Positions 19,430 through 30,310 are shown, counted from the first letter of the stretch. The stretch is DNA of 64,000 nucleotides from Tissierella sp. P1 (GCF_002266425.1 NZ_NPMN01000008.1:1-64000); one strand, 5' to 3'. Numbers and translations: made by a program. The notes: generated by a model from the letters alone, not told the origin.

Positions 19430-21088
19430 ATGTCAACAGGAAATATTGGATTTGAAGAAACACTGTGGAAAACAGCAGATAAACTTAGGGGTAGTATGGA
19501 TGCTAGTGAGTATAAGCATGTAGTATTAGGGCTTATATTCTTAAAATATATCTCAGATAAGTTTGAAACTAAATATAATGAGCTTGTAGAAGAAGGAGAA
19601 GGCTTTGAAGAGGATAGAGATGAATATACATATGAAAATATATTTTGGGTTCCGAAGGAAGCAAGATGGGATTATATCAAAGACAATGCAAAGGACCCTA
19701 AAATAGGACAATATATAGATGATGCAATGATTTTAATAGAAAAAGAAAATCCAACATTAAAAGGTGTACTAGATAAAAGATATGCAAGACCTGAGCTAGA
19801 TAAAAGAAGATTAGGAGAATTAATAGACCTTATATCAACTATAAAACTTCATAAAAATGGAGAAAAAGATTTATTGGGAAGAGTCTATGAATATTTCTTA
19901 GGTCAGTTTGCTAGTGTAGAAGGTAAAAGTGGAGGAGAATTCTACACTCCTACATCTGTAGTTAAGACTCTAGTAGAAATGATTGAGCCTTATGAAGGAA
20001 GAATTTATGACCCATGCTGTGGAAGTGGTGGTATGTTTGTTCAATCTGAGAAATTTGTTGAAGAACATCAGGGAAAAGTTGAGAACTTATCAATCTATGG
20101 ACAAGAGCTTAACTCTACTACGTGGAAACTCTGTAAAATGAACCTTGCCATAAGAGGATTAGATGCTAATCTAGGACCACATCATGATGATACCTTCCAT
20201 AATGATTTGCATAAAACATTGAAGGCAGACTATATTTTAGCGAATCCACCATTTAATATCAGTGATTGGGGAGGAGCAAGATTAATAGATGATGTAAGAT
20301 GGAAATATGGAACACCACCAGAAGGAAATGCCAACTATGCATGGCTTCAACATATGATTTATCATCTGGCACAAAACGGAGTAGCTGGAATAGTACTAGC
20401 CAATGGTTCCCTTAGTTCTAATACTTCAAATGAAGGGGAAATTAGAAAGAATTTACTTGAATCAGATTTGGTAGATGCTATCGTAGCGTTACCTGATAAA
20501 TTGTTCTATTCAACAGGAATACCAGTGAGTCTTTGGATATTAAATAGAAACAAGAAAAACAATTCTAAATATAGAAGTAGAGAAAGAGAAGTACTATTTA
20601 TAGATGCCAGAAATCTTGGTGAAATGATTGATAGAAGACATAGAGAGTTGAAGGAAGAGGACATAAGGAAGATTGCTGATACTTATCATGGATGGAGAAA
20701 TGTAAGCAATTCACAATTCACAGTTCACAATTCACAATTGAAAAACAAGGATAGTCATCCTGAAGTTATTGAAGGATCTAGCACCTGTCATTTTGAACGC
20801 AGTGAAGAATCCTTATTGCCTATGGTTGCTGAAGAAACTGCAATTTATGGTGGATATGAAGATATAAAGGGATTTTGTTATAGTGCTACAATTGATGAGA
20901 TAAGGGAGCATGAATATGTATTGACTCCTGGAAGATATGTAGGTATCGAAGAAGTAGAAGATGATGGAGTACCTTTTGAGGAGAAGATGGAGAATTTGAC
21001 ATCTGAACTATCTGAGCTATTTGCTAAGTCAAGACGCCTAGAGGAAGAAATAAGGAAGAATCTAGGGGGGATTGGGTATGAGGTTTAA
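19430..21088 (+). CDS. hsdM: Type I restriction-modification DNA methyltransferase subunit
   Basis: The N6-adenine methyltransferase subunit works with HsdS (and with HsdR for cutting). An N-terminal HsdM_N helical domain (about 8-150) is followed by the methylase core with motif [11 protein letters not shown] (about 193-202) and motif IV NPPF (about 271-274). The 552 residues are about 50 longer than usual. The excess, about 424-475, is coded by dispersed repeat DNA inserted in frame (20706-20860: TTCACAATT units, then a piece reading [10 protein letters not shown]) just after the conserved YHGWR. Afterwards the conserved GYEDIKGFC...LTPGRYVG resumes. Confidence 0.95.
   Translation: MSTGNIGFEETLWKTADKLRGSMDASEYKHVVLGLIFLKYISDKFETKYNELVEEGEGFEEDRDEYTYENIFWVPKEARWDYIKDNAKDPKIGQYIDDAMILIEKENPTLKGVLDKRYARPELDKRRLGELIDLISTIKLHKNGEKDLLGRVYEYFLGQFASVEGKSGGEFYTPTSVVKTLVEMIEPYEGRIYDPCCGSGGMFVQSEKFVEEHQGKVENLSIYGQELNSTTWKLCKMNLAIRGLDANLGPHHDDTFHNDLHKTLKADYILANPPFNISDWGGARLIDDVRWKYGTPPEGNANYAWLQHMIYHLAQNGVAGIVLANGSLSSNTSNEGEIRKNLLESDLVDAIVALPDKLFYSTGIPVSLWILNRNKKNNSKYRSREREVLFIDARNLGEMIDRRHRELKEEDIRKIADTYHGWRNVSNSQFTVHNSQLKNKDSHPEVIEGSSTCHFERSEESLLPMVAEETAIYGGYEDIKGFCYSATIDEIREHEYVLTPGRYVGIEEVEDDGVPFEEKMENLTSELSELFAKSRRLEEEIRKNLGGIGYEV
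20708..20812 (+). repeat. Dispersed repeats inserted in frame within hsdM
   Basis: Units of TTCACAATTCACAGTTCACAATTCACAATT type occupy 20708-20739. A second element, TGTCATTTTGAACGCAGTGA followed by AGAATCC (20786-20812), belongs to the widespread 'TGTCATTCTGAGCGAAGCGA' repeat type. The same pair, in the same order, recurs right after the hsdM stop at 21089-21160. Confidence 0.8.
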
Positions 21089-21160
21089 GCAATGCACAGT
21101 TCACAGTTCACAATTCACAATTGGAAAAGATCTTGTCATTCTGAGCTTAGCGAAGAATCT
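21089..21160 (+). repeat. Second copy of the repeat pair between hsdM and hsdS
   Basis: TTCACAGTTCACAATTCACAATTG type units (21098-21123) are followed by TGTCATTCTGAGCTTAGCGA plus AGAATCT (21134-21160). Order and spacing resemble the copy inside hsdM, so the pair may move or recombine together. Confidence 0.75.
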
Positions 21161-21180
21161 TGATGTTTTGGTGGAAGTAG

Positions 21181-22461
21181 GTGGGAGTTGTGAGTAGGGA
21201 GTGGGAAGAAGTTAGATTAGGGGATGTTATAGACTTTAATCCAACAGAAACTATTAAAAAGGGTACTATTTCTAAAAAAATAGGAATGGAAATGTTGAAT
21301 TCCTTTCAAAGGAAAATTGAAGGATTTGAGGTAACGGAATATAAAAGTGGAACTAAATTTAGAAATGGAGATACGTTATTAGCTAGAATTACACCATGTT
21401 TAGAGAACGGAAAAACTGCACAAGTAACTATTTTAGACGGTAATGAAATAGGCTTCGGGTCAACTGAGTTTATAGTATTGAGACAGAAACCTAAACATAC
21501 CGTAAATGATTTCATTTATTATTTAGCTATATCTCCTATGATTAGAGAAACAGCTATAAAGTCTATGACAGGAACATCAGGAAGACAGAGAGCCCAAAAA
21601 GATGTAATTGAAAATACATTATTTAAATTACCAACTCTCAAAGAACAAAAAGCCATAGCCTATGTCCTCTCAACTCTAGATGAAAAAATTGAAGTTAATA
21701 AACAAATTAATAAAAAACTAGAGGAGATGGCTCAAACTATTTTTAAGCATTGGTTTATAGATTTTGAATTTCCAAATGAAAATGAAGAGCCTTATAAATC
21801 TAGTGGTGGTGAAATGGTTGAAAGTGAACTTGGAATGATTCCTAAGGGGTGGGAAGTTGGAACTATACAAGAACTAGGAGATGTGGTTGGTGGAGCAACA
21901 CCTTCAAAGAAAAAAGAGGAGTATTTTGTAGAAAAAGGGATACCATGGGTTACACCAAAAGATTTATCAGAGAATAAGAATTTGTTTATTAGTAGAGGAG
22001 CACTTGATATTACTGAAGAGGCTTATAAAAGTACAAGCGTAAGAAAAATGCCTAAGGGAACTGTTTTATTTAGTTCAAGAGCACCTATAGGATACATAGC
22101 TATATCTAAGAATGAAATAACAACAAATCAAGGTTTTAAATCAATAGTGCCTAGAATCTCTAAAGGTTTTAGTAGTGAATTTATTTACTGTTGGCTAAGA
22201 GAGAATATCGAAGTTATTAAAAACAGAGCATCAGGATCAACATTTAAAGAAATTTCTGGAGGTGAAATGAATAAAATTCCTTCTATAATTCCAGAAAAAA
22301 GTATTTTAGATAAATTTAAAAATATAATTAGTAATGCTTTTATAAAAATAGAGGTTAGAGAATCAGAGAACCAAGTTCTATCCGGCCTCCGAGACACCCT
22401 TCTCCCAAAACTAATGTCAGGAGAAATTCGTGTCCCATTAGAGGAGGATGAGATCCTATGA
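21181..22461 (+). CDS. hsdS: Type I restriction-modification specificity subunit
   Basis: HsdS reads the bipartite DNA target. The 426-residue protein has two target recognition domains (about 5-150 and 220-365), each followed by a conserved helical spacer: LPTLKEQKAIAYVLSTLDEK, then QINKKLEEMAQTIFKHWF, in the first and the shorter LSGLRDTLLPKLMSGEIRV at the end. The start is uncertain: GTG 21181 or GTG 21190 (SREWEEVRLGDV), both just after repeat DNA. The stop overlaps the next start (ATGA). TRD sequences are the fastest-evolving part of such loci, so the target cannot be predicted. Confidence 0.93.
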   Translation: MGVVSREWEEVRLGDVIDFNPTETIKKGTISKKIGMEMLNSFQRKIEGFEVTEYKSGTKFRNGDTLLARITPCLENGKTAQVTILDGNEIGFGSTEFIVLRQKPKHTVNDFIYYLAISPMIRETAIKSMTGTSGRQRAQKDVIENTLFKLPTLKEQKAIAYVLSTLDEKIEVNKQINKKLEEMAQTIFKHWFIDFEFPNENEEPYKSSGGEMVESELGMIPKGWEVGTIQELGDVVGGATPSKKKEEYFVEKGIPWVTPKDLSENKNLFISRGALDITEEAYKSTSVRKMPKGTVLFSSRAPIGYIAISKNEITTNQGFKSIVPRISKGFSSEFIYCWLRENIEVIKNRASGSTFKEISGGEMNKIPSIIPEKSILDKFKNIISNAFIKIEVRESENQVLSGLRDTLLPKLMSGEIRVPLEEDEIL

Positions 22462-22660
22462 AATTTGGACCAAGAAAACTAAGCTTTAAAAAACGTATAT
22501 CAGCAAGAACAAGTATAAAAAGGCAAATGGTCCACCGTGGAGGACTTAAGATGCTAGGGGATATGGATGGATTAGAAATCCTAAGAAATATGTATATAAC
22601 AAGGTTTATAATAGAACCACCTTTGATATTTTTAAATTATTCAAGAAATTGTTTAAATAG
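22458..22660 (+). CDS. Small conserved protein between hsdS and hsdR (frameshifted)
   Basis: The 5' frame reads [20 protein letters not shown]; the matching 3' part is one frame off ([20 protein letters not shown], then [14 protein letters not shown], stop 22658-22660). Adding one base at about 22554 (ATG-CCT-AGG) rejoins a basic protein of about 67 residues that I remember as a recurring small Firmicutes protein of unknown function. As given, the first frame drifts on to 22700. The ATG overlaps the hsdS stop, so it is translationally coupled to hsdS. Its role in the RM system is unknown. Confidence 0.6.
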
Positions 22661-22686
22661 TAAAAGTCCGAAAGGGGGAAATCATA

Positions 22687-25600
22687 TTGAATTTCACTGA
22701 AGAATCATTAGAACAAGCTGCCATAGAGATTTTACAAGAATTAGGTTATGATTATAAATTTGCTCCAGATATATCTTTTGATGGAGAATATCCTGAAAGA
22801 AAGGATTATCGTGAAGTTATATTAGAGCAAAGGGTAAAGGATGCATTATTTAGAATAAATAGAGACTTACCAGAAGAAGCATTGGAGGAGGCTTATAGAC
22901 AAATAATTACCTTCAATAGTCCGATGCTAGAAGAAAATAATAGATATTTTCATAAGCTTTTAGTTGAAGGTATGGAAGTATCTTATCAAGAGAATGGACA
23001 TATTAGAACTAAACGAGTTTATATCATTGATTTTCATAATATAGATAACAATGAATTTTTAGTAGCCAATCAATTTACTATCGTTGAAAATGAAGAGAGA
23101 AGACCAGATCTGATTATATTTATCAACGGTATTCCATTAGTTGTAGTTGAATTAAAATCAGCCAGTGATGAAAATGTAGGTATTGAAGAGGCATTTAATC
23201 AGATTCAGACATATAAAAAGGATATTCCATCACTATTTAACTATAATGCCTTCTGTATCTTATCTGATGGTATCAATGCTAAGGCAGGGACTATTACTTC
23301 AAATGAAGCAAGATTTATGAATTGGAGAAGTATTGATGGTGAAACTATAGAACCATTTTCTAGTCCTCAGTACGAAGTTTTATTTAAGGGTATGCTTGCT
23401 AAGGAAAGGTTACTGGATATTATTGAAAACTATATCTTATTCCAAGAATCTAAGGAAGAAGAGAAAGATTTTTATGGAAATAAAATAGGGGATAAGAAGA
23501 CTATTATCAAGATAATGGCAGCTTATCATCAATATTTTGCTGTAAAGAAAGCCATTGAAAAAACTAAAGAAGCTACTAGTGAAGACGGAGATAGAAAAAT
23601 AGGAGTTATATGGCATACTCAAGGCTCAGGAAAAAGTTTTTCCATGGTGTTTTATACTGCAAGATTAGTGAAAGAACTAAACAATCCGACTATTGTTGTC
23701 ATTACTGATAGAAATGATTTAGACGACCAACTATTTGAAACCTTTGCAAAATCAGAGGATATATTGAGACAAACACCAAAGCAAGCAGATGTAAGGAAAC
23801 TTACTGAAGCTCAAAAATCTCAACAATTAGGAAACAACTCAAAGGAAATAAACGGACTTTATGATTTATTAAATGATAGAGAATCTGGTGGAATTATATT
23901 TACTACTATTCAAAAGTTTACACCAGAAGATGGAGATATGCCTGTTTTAACGGATAGAAAAAATGTTATCATCATTGCAGATGAGGCCCATAGGTCCCAA
24001 TATGGATTAGAAGCTAAAACTGATATTAAAACAGGAGAAGTAAAATATGGCTATGCTAAATACTTAAGAGATGCTCTGCCTAATGCTTCATTTATAGGTT
24101 TTACTGGAACTCCTATAGATTTAGAGGATCGTTCTACAACAGCTGTATTTGGACATTGTATAGATACATATGACATGACAAGAGCTGTAGAAGATGAAGC
24201 AACTGTAAAGATTTATTATGAAAATAGGATTATAAAACTGGAAACTGATGATGAGGAATTAACAAAAATAGATGATGAATTTGAAGAAGTAACTGAGGGA
24301 CAAGAGGATTTTGAAAGAGAAAAGAACAAAGCTAAATGGTCAAGGCTTGAGGCGGTAGTTGGCTCACCTAATAGAATAAAGAAATTAGCTGAAGATATAG
24401 TGGGGCATTATGAAGAAAATTCTAAGACCATAGATGGTAAAGCTATGATTGTTTGTATGAGTAGAAGAATATGTGTTGATTTATATGATGAGATTGTAAA
24501 ATTAAGACCAGATTGGCATAGTGATGATTTAGATAAGGGGAAAATTAAGGTTGTAATGACTGGCTCTGCAGCTGACAATGAAAAATTACAAAAGCATGTA
24601 GGTGGGAAACAAAGAAGAGATACATTAGCTAAAAGAATGAAGGATAATGATGATGAATTAAAAATTGTAATAGTTAGAGATATGTGGCTTACAGGTTTTG
24701 ACGTACCTTCTATGCATACCATGTATGTAGACAAACCTATGAAAGGTCACAATCTAATGCAAGCAATTGCAAGGGTCAATAGGGTATTTAAAGATAAATC
24801 AGGTGGAGTTATAGTTGATTATCTTGGAATTCTCGAGAGTCTAAAAAGAGCATTAAAACAATATACGGATTCAGATAAGAAAAACACAGGTATTGATACT
24901 TCTGTAGCCATATCTATAATGCTTGAGAAACTTGAAATACTTCAAGATATGATGCATGGCTACGATTATTCAAAATATATGGGTACATCACAAGCGGACA
25001 GAATCAGAGCTATTACTGGCGGTATGGATTTTATCCTTGGAAAACCAGAAAAAGAGCAGAAAGAGTTTAAAAATATTGCTATAGAACTGGCAAAGGCTCA
25101 TTCCTTATGTGCTGCCACAGATGAAGGAAAGGAAAAGGCCTTGGAAGTAAGCTATTTCAAAGCTGTGAAGGCTAGTTTATCTAAGCTTCAAGAAAAAAGT
25201 ACTCAAAGAAAGTCAAAAAAAGAAATCGAAGCTAGGTTAGCTCAAATGCTAGAGCGTTCTATTATTTCTGAAGATGTAATAGATGTATTTGATGTTATGG
25301 GACTTAAAAGACCAGAGGTTTCTATCTTATCTGAGGAGTTCTTAGAAGAAGTTAGAGGGATGAAACAAAAAAATCTAGCAGTAGAAATGCTTAAGAAACT
25401 CTTAGAAGGTAATATAAAATCCATGGAAAGAACTAATTTAGTTAAATCTGAAAAGTTTTCAGAGAAACTAAAAAAAGCTTTAAATAAATATCGTAACCAA
25501 GCTATTACCAATGCTGAGGTTATAGAGGAACTAATTAGAATGGCTCACGAGATAAAGAAAGCAAATGAAGAAGAAAAGGAACTAGGCCTTAGTGAAGATG

Positions 25601-25926
25601 AAATAGCATTTTATTATGCTCTAACAGCTGATGATGCAGTAAGAAAATCCATGGATGATGAGATTTTAAAGAAAATTGCTCAAGAATTGACTCGAGCTAT
25701 TAGAAATAATATTACCATCGATTGGAGCATAAGAAGAAGTGCTCAAGCTGGTATGAGAAGAATAATAAAAAGACTTCTTGCAAAATACGATTACCCACCA
25801 GAAGAAGCAAAAAATGCCCTTAAGGTTGTTATGAGGCAGGCTGAGAAGATGTGTGGGAATGTGTATATGGACGGAATGGATTATGATATGGTGGCTGAGG
25901 ATGATCAGGATTATTTGATGAGGTAG
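22687..25926 (+). CDS. hsdR: Type I restriction endonuclease subunit R
   Basis: The 1079-residue motor and nuclease subunit. The PD-(D/E)xK site is visible as R-P-D-L-I-I-F...V-V-V-E-L-K (about 138-157), then two RecA-like domains with Walker A GSGKS (about 314), a DEAH-type box [10 protein letters not shown] (about 432-441), motif III FTGTPI and motif [11 protein letters not shown] long helical C-terminal region would bind HsdM. TTG 22687 follows GGGGGAAA. It completes an M-S-R operon with the regulator at 18819; the complex would translocate and cut DNA lacking its methylation. Confidence 0.96.
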   Translation: MNFTEESLEQAAIEILQELGYDYKFAPDISFDGEYPERKDYREVILEQRVKDALFRINRDLPEEALEEAYRQIITFNSPMLEENNRYFHKLLVEGMEVSYQENGHIRTKRVYIIDFHNIDNNEFLVANQFTIVENEERRPDLIIFINGIPLVVVELKSASDENVGIEEAFNQIQTYKKDIPSLFNYNAFCILSDGINAKAGTITSNEARFMNWRSIDGETIEPFSSPQYEVLFKGMLAKERLLDIIENYILFQESKEEEKDFYGNKIGDKKTIIKIMAAYHQYFAVKKAIEKTKEATSEDGDRKIGVIWHTQGSGKSFSMVFYTARLVKELNNPTIVVITDRNDLDDQLFETFAKSEDILRQTPKQADVRKLTEAQKSQQLGNNSKEINGLYDLLNDRESGGIIFTTIQKFTPEDGDMPVLTDRKNVIIIADEAHRSQYGLEAKTDIKTGEVKYGYAKYLRDALPNASFIGFTGTPIDLEDRSTTAVFGHCIDTYDMTRAVEDEATVKIYYENRIIKLETDDEELTKIDDEFEEVTEGQEDFEREKNKAKWSRLEAVVGSPNRIKKLAEDIVGHYEENSKTIDGKAMIVCMSRRICVDLYDEIVKLRPDWHSDDLDKGKIKVVMTGSAADNEKLQKHVGGKQRRDTLAKRMKDNDDELKIVIVRDMWLTGFDVPSMHTMYVDKPMKGHNLMQAIARVNRVFKDKSGGVIVDYLGILESLKRALKQYTDSDKKNTGIDTSVAISIMLEKLEILQDMMHGYDYSKYMGTSQADRIRAITGGMDFILGKPEKEQKEFKNIAIELAKAHSLCAATDEGKEKALEVSYFKAVKASLSKLQEKSTQRKSKKEIEARLAQMLERSIISEDVIDVFDVMGLKRPEVSILSEEFLEEVRGMKQKNLAVEMLKKLLEGNIKSMERTNLVKSEKFSEKLKKALNKYRNQAITNAEVIEELIRMAHEIKKANEEEKELGLSEDEIAFYYALTADDAVRKSMDDEILKKIAQELTRAIRNNITIDWSIRRSAQAGMRRIIKRLLAKYDYPPEEAKNALKVVMRQAEKMCGNVYMDGMDYDMVAEDDQDYLMR

Positions 25927-25946
25927 ATAAGAACAGGGGGGGAAAC

Positions 25947-27977
25947 ATGATCGATCCGCAAAGAGCAGAATCAATAAAGTCTTTGATAAATGATGTAGAT
26001 AAAGGAAATATCGTTTTGCCAGAGTTCCAAAGAGATTTTGTCTGGGATATAGGGAAAACATATGATTTATTTGATTCTTTAGTAAGAGATATTTTCATTG
26101 GTGCAATTATTTATGGAAAACCTTCTTTTGAAATTACGGTTAGAGAAATTGATAAAAGACCAAGGAAGGGTATTGGAAGCAGAGCTAAATTAAAGATTAA
26201 ATCATATAGTAAAGAAGAAATTAAAAGTGAAACTCAAATAAATAATTTTAGACTTGTACTTGATGGGCAACAAAGAATTACATCTTTGTATAGAGCATTA
26301 AAAGGTATTGATGAAGTGTGGTTAATTATAAGAAATGATGAAGAATTAGATGATGATGTTCAAAGTACTGATTTTAAAGATAGAAGTCTTGAGGAACTAA
26401 TATACGAATTTAGAGGACAAGAGGATGATGAAAGATTATCTATTAACATATCTCATGCATACAAAATAGCAATAGATAATCTTTTTGAGGATGATATTAG
26501 AAAGACTTACTTTGATAATTTAACATTTACTGCTGGGATGGATGATGATGAATTGATATCTAATTTCAGAAGGTATTTAATAGTATGTAAGAAAATTGAT
26601 TCACTATTATCCAGTGAGAAACTACTTTCTTATTACCTTTTAAATATGAATACTGATAAATTTTCATTATTCTTTGAGAGAAGTAATAGTAAAGGTATTC
26701 AGTTGAACTTTATTGATATACTTGCAGCCAAACTATATAAAGGATTTAATTTAAGAGAGAAGGTTGAAGAGTTACAGGTTGCCTTTGCTGATACAGGCTA
26801 TGTATTTAATCGGGAAATCATAGTAAGAGCTATAGCATATATTGTGAGTAATGGGAAGGAGGTTAATAGGTCATATATATTAGGTAGTTTAAATTATGTG
26901 CATTTCGTAGAATATTGGAATGAAGTTTGCAATTATTATAAAAAAGCTTTAGATTTTCTGTATAAAGGTAATTTTATCTTATCTCAATCTTGGATGCCAT
27001 ATGAAAATATGATAATACCTTTGATTATGTTTTTACGTGAATTAAAAAGCAATGACTTTTCTCAAATGAATGAGAAACAACTGGATTTTATTAAATATTG
27101 GTATTGGGCTTCAATTTTGTCTCAAAGATATTCTTCAGGTTCAAATGAAGTAATTATCCAAGATTCCATAGCTTTAAGCAATATTGCAAGAAATAAAAAA
27201 ATAAGCGATAGATCTTATTTTACTAGATTAAAGATTCAAATGATGGCTGACGATATTCTAACATTTAATAAAAAGGGTAGTGTAGTTTATAAGGGTATCT
27301 TAAATATGATTAATTTTGATGCTGGTGGGCTTATTGATTGGCCGAATAGTAATAAATTGACGATTTATGATAAAATTGAAGATCACCATATATTCCCAGT
27401 TGAGTATTTAAAAACTTCTTTTAAGGATGATGAAAATGCTATTTCCTTAATAGATAGTGTAGCAAATAGAACATTAATTCCTAAGATAACAAATATCAAG
27501 ATTGGTAAAAAAGCTCCTTCAATTTATTTAAAAGAGCTAAAACTGAACAATCCTGCACTTGATAAGAGCTTAAAATATCATTTGATACCAGAAGATATAC
27601 TAAGTGGCTTATATGATGATTTTTATACTGATTTTTTAGAAGTTAGAGCAAATCTAATTATGGATTTAATTGATAAGTATGTAATGTCTAAAGAAAAAGC
27701 AATATTTGATGACTTTTATAAACAGCCTATTATAAAAAATACTGGTACTATAAAGATTCATGCAAATTACTATAGAAATAAGGTTGAAGCAACCTTTAAT
27801 ATTGATACACAGAATATCTTTTATGCGGGAAATAATTATTCAGTATCTCTGGCTGCAGATAAGGCTAAGGAAGATTTAAGTGGTAAAACAGATACATCCA
27901 CTAATGGATGGAAGTTTTGGAAGTATATAGATGATGATGGTAATTCTAGATTTATTGATGATTTTAGAAAAAATTAA
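25947..27977 (+). CDS. DUF262/HNH protein, GmrSD-like restriction factor
   Basis: The 676-residue protein has an N-terminal DUF262 domain (LPEFQRDFVWD at about 20-30; VLDGQQRITSLYRAL at about 104-118; the DGQQR motif binds and hydrolyses NTP in this family). A central helical region follows, then a DUF1524-type HNH motif EDHHIFPVEYL (about 477-487) with VANRTLIP. The order is that of fused GmrSD type IV enzymes, which cut modified phage DNA. The C-terminal 100 residues (HANYYRNKVEATF...) may bind DNA. The gene starts 21 bases after hsdR and probably belongs to the same transcript. Confidence 0.85.
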   Translation: MIDPQRAESIKSLINDVDKGNIVLPEFQRDFVWDIGKTYDLFDSLVRDIFIGAIIYGKPSFEITVREIDKRPRKGIGSRAKLKIKSYSKEEIKSETQINNFRLVLDGQQRITSLYRALKGIDEVWLIIRNDEELDDDVQSTDFKDRSLEELIYEFRGQEDDERLSINISHAYKIAIDNLFEDDIRKTYFDNLTFTAGMDDDELISNFRRYLIVCKKIDSLLSSEKLLSYYLLNMNTDKFSLFFERSNSKGIQLNFIDILAAKLYKGFNLREKVEELQVAFADTGYVFNREIIVRAIAYIVSNGKEVNRSYILGSLNYVHFVEYWNEVCNYYKKALDFLYKGNFILSQSWMPYENMIIPLIMFLRELKSNDFSQMNEKQLDFIKYWYWASILSQRYSSGSNEVIIQDSIALSNIARNKKISDRSYFTRLKIQMMADDILTFNKKGSVVYKGILNMINFDAGGLIDWPNSNKLTIYDKIEDHHIFPVEYLKTSFKDDENAISLIDSVANRTLIPKITNIKIGKKAPSIYLKELKLNNPALDKSLKYHLIPEDILSGLYDDFYTDFLEVRANLIMDLIDKYVMSKEKAIFDDFYKQPIIKNTGTIKIHANYYRNKVEATFNIDTQNIFYAGNNYSVSLAADKAKEDLSGKTDTSTNGWKFWKYIDDDGNSRFIDDFRKN

Positions 27978-28089
27978 AGTCATTTGATAAACAATTGTGA
28001 ATTCTTGAATTAAGATATCAGTGCCAGTCAACTAACTTACTTTATTAGTATGCTATAAAATAGGATAATAAGGAAAGAATTAAATACTA

Positions 28090-28470
28090 TTGGATTATAC
28101 TCTAGCACACAACCCAAGGGGAAGACGTTCATCAACACCAAGACTAGATTTTGCTCTTATGAAAAATGGTAATGTGGTAAAGTTGCTAGATGCTAAATAT
28201 AGGGATTTATGGGATAGAAATTTACCTAGAGATATGTTATATCAATTAGCAGTTTATGCTAGGAGTGGAGTTGGAGATAAAGCAGGAACTATACCATATG
28301 CAGTGCTTTCAGATGTAACAGTTGTTCAAAAGATAGATATTAATAACCCAGTATCTATTGGCAAAATAGCAAGTGTTATCTTACAGCCTGTTAATCTTGA
28401 AAAAATAACAATGTTAATTGACGGAGATATAAGGGATCAGAAGAAATATGTTTGTAGTATTATAAGCTAA
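28090..28470 (+). pseudogene. McrC-like nuclease, C-terminal remnant
   Basis: The 126 residues match the end of McrC-type proteins: PRLDFALMKNGNVVKLLDAK then YRDLW (a PD-(D/E)xK-like D...D-A-K) and MLYQLAVYARSG. Complete McrC proteins are about three times longer and pair with an McrB GTPase, which is absent. The first codon TTG has no good ribosome binding site. I treat it as the tail of a deleted gene stranded next to the DUF262 gene. Confidence 0.6.
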
Positions 28471-28611
28471 CCTAAGCCAAGATAGGACATATCAATATTT
28501 AGAACTATAGATAGATTGAAAAAATAGGTGGAATCTAATGGAAGTTTCACCAAAACAAATGGGAAGTAGAGGAAAATAAAAAGTAAATATAATAATCATA
28601 CTTATAAAAAG

Positions 28612-28647
28612 ACATTAGTATAATCACTTAATATATTAATGTTTTTT
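28612..28647 (+). terminator. Terminator at the end of the defence island
   Basis: ACATTAGTAT (28612-28621) pairs with ATATTAATGT (28633-28642) with one G-T pair, followed by six T. Confidence 0.7.
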
Positions 28648-28689
28648 AATTGGAAACAAGATACAATTAAATAAGAAGGGGTATCGTTT

Positions 28690-28807
28690 ATGACTGAAGA
28701 ACAATTTGAAACAGCTTTTTATCGAGTACAGAAATATAACAGAAAGAATGACAAAACCAGAGATAAATGCTGCAGAAAAATCTATAAGAGGAAATTTAGC
28801 ATCATAA
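28690..28807 (+). pseudogene. Small disrupted ORF
   Basis: An ATG with the ribosome binding site AAGAAGGGG opens MTEEQFETAFYRVQKY. The plausible continuation, TERMTKPEINAAEKSIRGNL, is in a different frame and stops at 28805-28807. At the junction ACAGAAA occurs twice (28729 and 28739), so a 10-base duplication could have broken the frame. The family is not recognised; such short helical proteins often accompany recombinases, but none is visible here. Confidence 0.35.
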
Positions 28808-28847
28808 TATATGATATATGATAAGATATATGGAGGAGGGTGATTCT

Positions 28848-29747
28848 ATGGAGTTAAATAGAAAAATCTTAAAAATGGGAATAATCATTATCAGCTTATC
28901 TATAATAATTTCTCTAGGACTTGCTATGTTTATGAAATTAGATAAACCAGTATTTTTTAAGAATTATATAGAAACAATGCTTGAGGTTTCTAGTAATTCA
29001 TATAGAGAAGATGAGTTTGTTTTAAAATACATAACCAATATTTCAGATAAGAGAAGAATTACTGATATTTATTTTGAGGAATATCCTAACCTTGTGTTAT
29101 ATGCAGGGAACTATAGTAGTAGGAGAGATATATTTCCTATATTTCTATGGGGTAGCAATTTTAGAGAAGAAGTCTATGGTAGATATGTTATTCGAAACCT
29201 TTACGTTACAATGGATATAAGAAGTTTAGGAGAATTTGATGAAATTGAATTAAATAATGCAAGGATTACTTTTGATGATGGCGATGTAATAGATGTAAAC
29301 CTTGGTAGAATAATATTTTATAATTACTATGATGAAGATAACAATTATAAAAATGAACATTTGAAATCTTACAGTAGCACTAGTTCTTCTGATGGAACCT
29401 CATCAGCGATAATGGAAGTCAAAGAAGATATAACTATAACAAATGTGAAGTCTTCCTTATTAAAGGATGTAGATGATTTAGTAGAAATAAAAATAGGAGA
29501 TATTGGTTATGGTGATATCTCAGAAATCCAATATAAAAATAATGATGTTCTAAGAATAAATTCAGTATTTAAGCATCCAAAGGATATCTTAAGAAAATTT
29601 AATCTATATAATATAGAGCCGAAGATTTATTATAAGGATTCAAATGAAGACCTCTTCTATAGACGAGTGCATGGTATTAAATATACAAATTACGATATTA
29701 GTACTTGGGAAATAATCAAGTATTTAAAGGCAAGGGGTGAGATCTAA
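28848..29747 (+). CDS. Membrane-anchored protein of unknown function
   Basis: The 299-residue product has one N-terminal membrane segment (about 6-26) and a large, probably extracellular, strand-rich domain with a low-complexity Ser/Thr patch (YSSTSSSDGTSSA) around 185-197. ATG 28848 is chosen because GGAGGAGGG lies just upstream; the longer frame to 28818 lacks a site. Its stop overlaps the next start by one base (TAATG), so the two are coupled. No recognisable domain. Confidence 0.65.
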   Translation: MELNRKILKMGIIIISLSIIISLGLAMFMKLDKPVFFKNYIETMLEVSSNSYREDEFVLKYITNISDKRRITDIYFEEYPNLVLYAGNYSSRRDIFPIFLWGSNFREEVYGRYVIRNLYVTMDIRSLGEFDEIELNNARITFDDGDVIDVNLGRIIFYNYYDEDNNYKNEHLKSYSSTSSSDGTSSAIMEVKEDITITNVKSSLLKDVDDLVEIKIGDIGYGDISEIQYKNNDVLRINSVFKHPKDILRKFNLYNIEPKIYYKDSNEDLFYRRVHGIKYTNYDISTWEIIKYLKARGEI

Positions 29748-30310
29748 TGTATGAAGGGTATAATAAAATCTTTTGGGGAATCTTTATTGCAACGTTTAAC
29801 ATAAAATTTGGAACAATGAAAATTTTTCCAGCCTTTGTAGGACTGCTGGTAATCTCTAGGGGATTAGGAATACTATATGAAGAAACTAAGCTAAAATTAT
29901 TTCATAAGGTGCACAATATGGGGATATTAGCTACGAGTATATCATTTATAGGTGGAGTAATAGATTATTTTTCTAATGGCTCTTTAAATAGTTCCATAGC
30001 TATGTCAATTTGGGCCATAATGTATAATGTTATTGAGTTAATTTTGTTTTTCAAAACACTAGAATCCTCTATTGAATATTTAGATACTAATGATTATTCT
30101 GAGGTGGCTAATGAAAATATAGGAAAACTAAGAACCTACACAATTTGTTCAATTATTAATATTTCCTTAATGAGCTTTGCATTATTATTTAATTTTAGGA
30201 TATTGATGTCTGTTGTAGCTTTCATTGCAATTATTTTAAGAATATTTATGATGGTATTAATTGGCAGATTAAAGAAATTATTTATTGAAGTTGAACTTTC
30301 AGATGAATAG
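29747..30310 (+). CDS. Polytopic membrane protein of unknown function
   Basis: The 187-residue product has about five membrane segments (around 7-40, 60-77, 84-107, 127-145, 150-172) and few charged residues between them. It is translationally coupled to the upstream membrane-anchored protein, suggesting a two-part membrane complex. No family is recognised. Confidence 0.65.
   Translation: MYEGYNKIFWGIFIATFNIKFGTMKIFPAFVGLLVISRGLGILYEETKLKLFHKVHNMGILATSISFIGGVIDYFSNGSLNSSIAMSIWAIMYNVIELILFFKTLESSIEYLDTNDYSEVANENIGKLRTYTICSIINISLMSFALLFNFRILMSVVAFIAIILRIFMMVLIGRLKKLFIEVELSDE

Noticed and set aside
20708-21123. TTCACAATT repeats as a possible CRISPR array
   Set aside because: The units are contiguous and degenerate with no unique spacers, and there are no cas genes. 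They match the dispersed repeat seen at 11254 and 58671.
22660-22700. 80-residue reading of the small gene after hsdS
   Set aside because: The last 40 residues of that reading are low-quality out-of-frame sequence. The conserved continuation lies in the other frame and stops at 22660.
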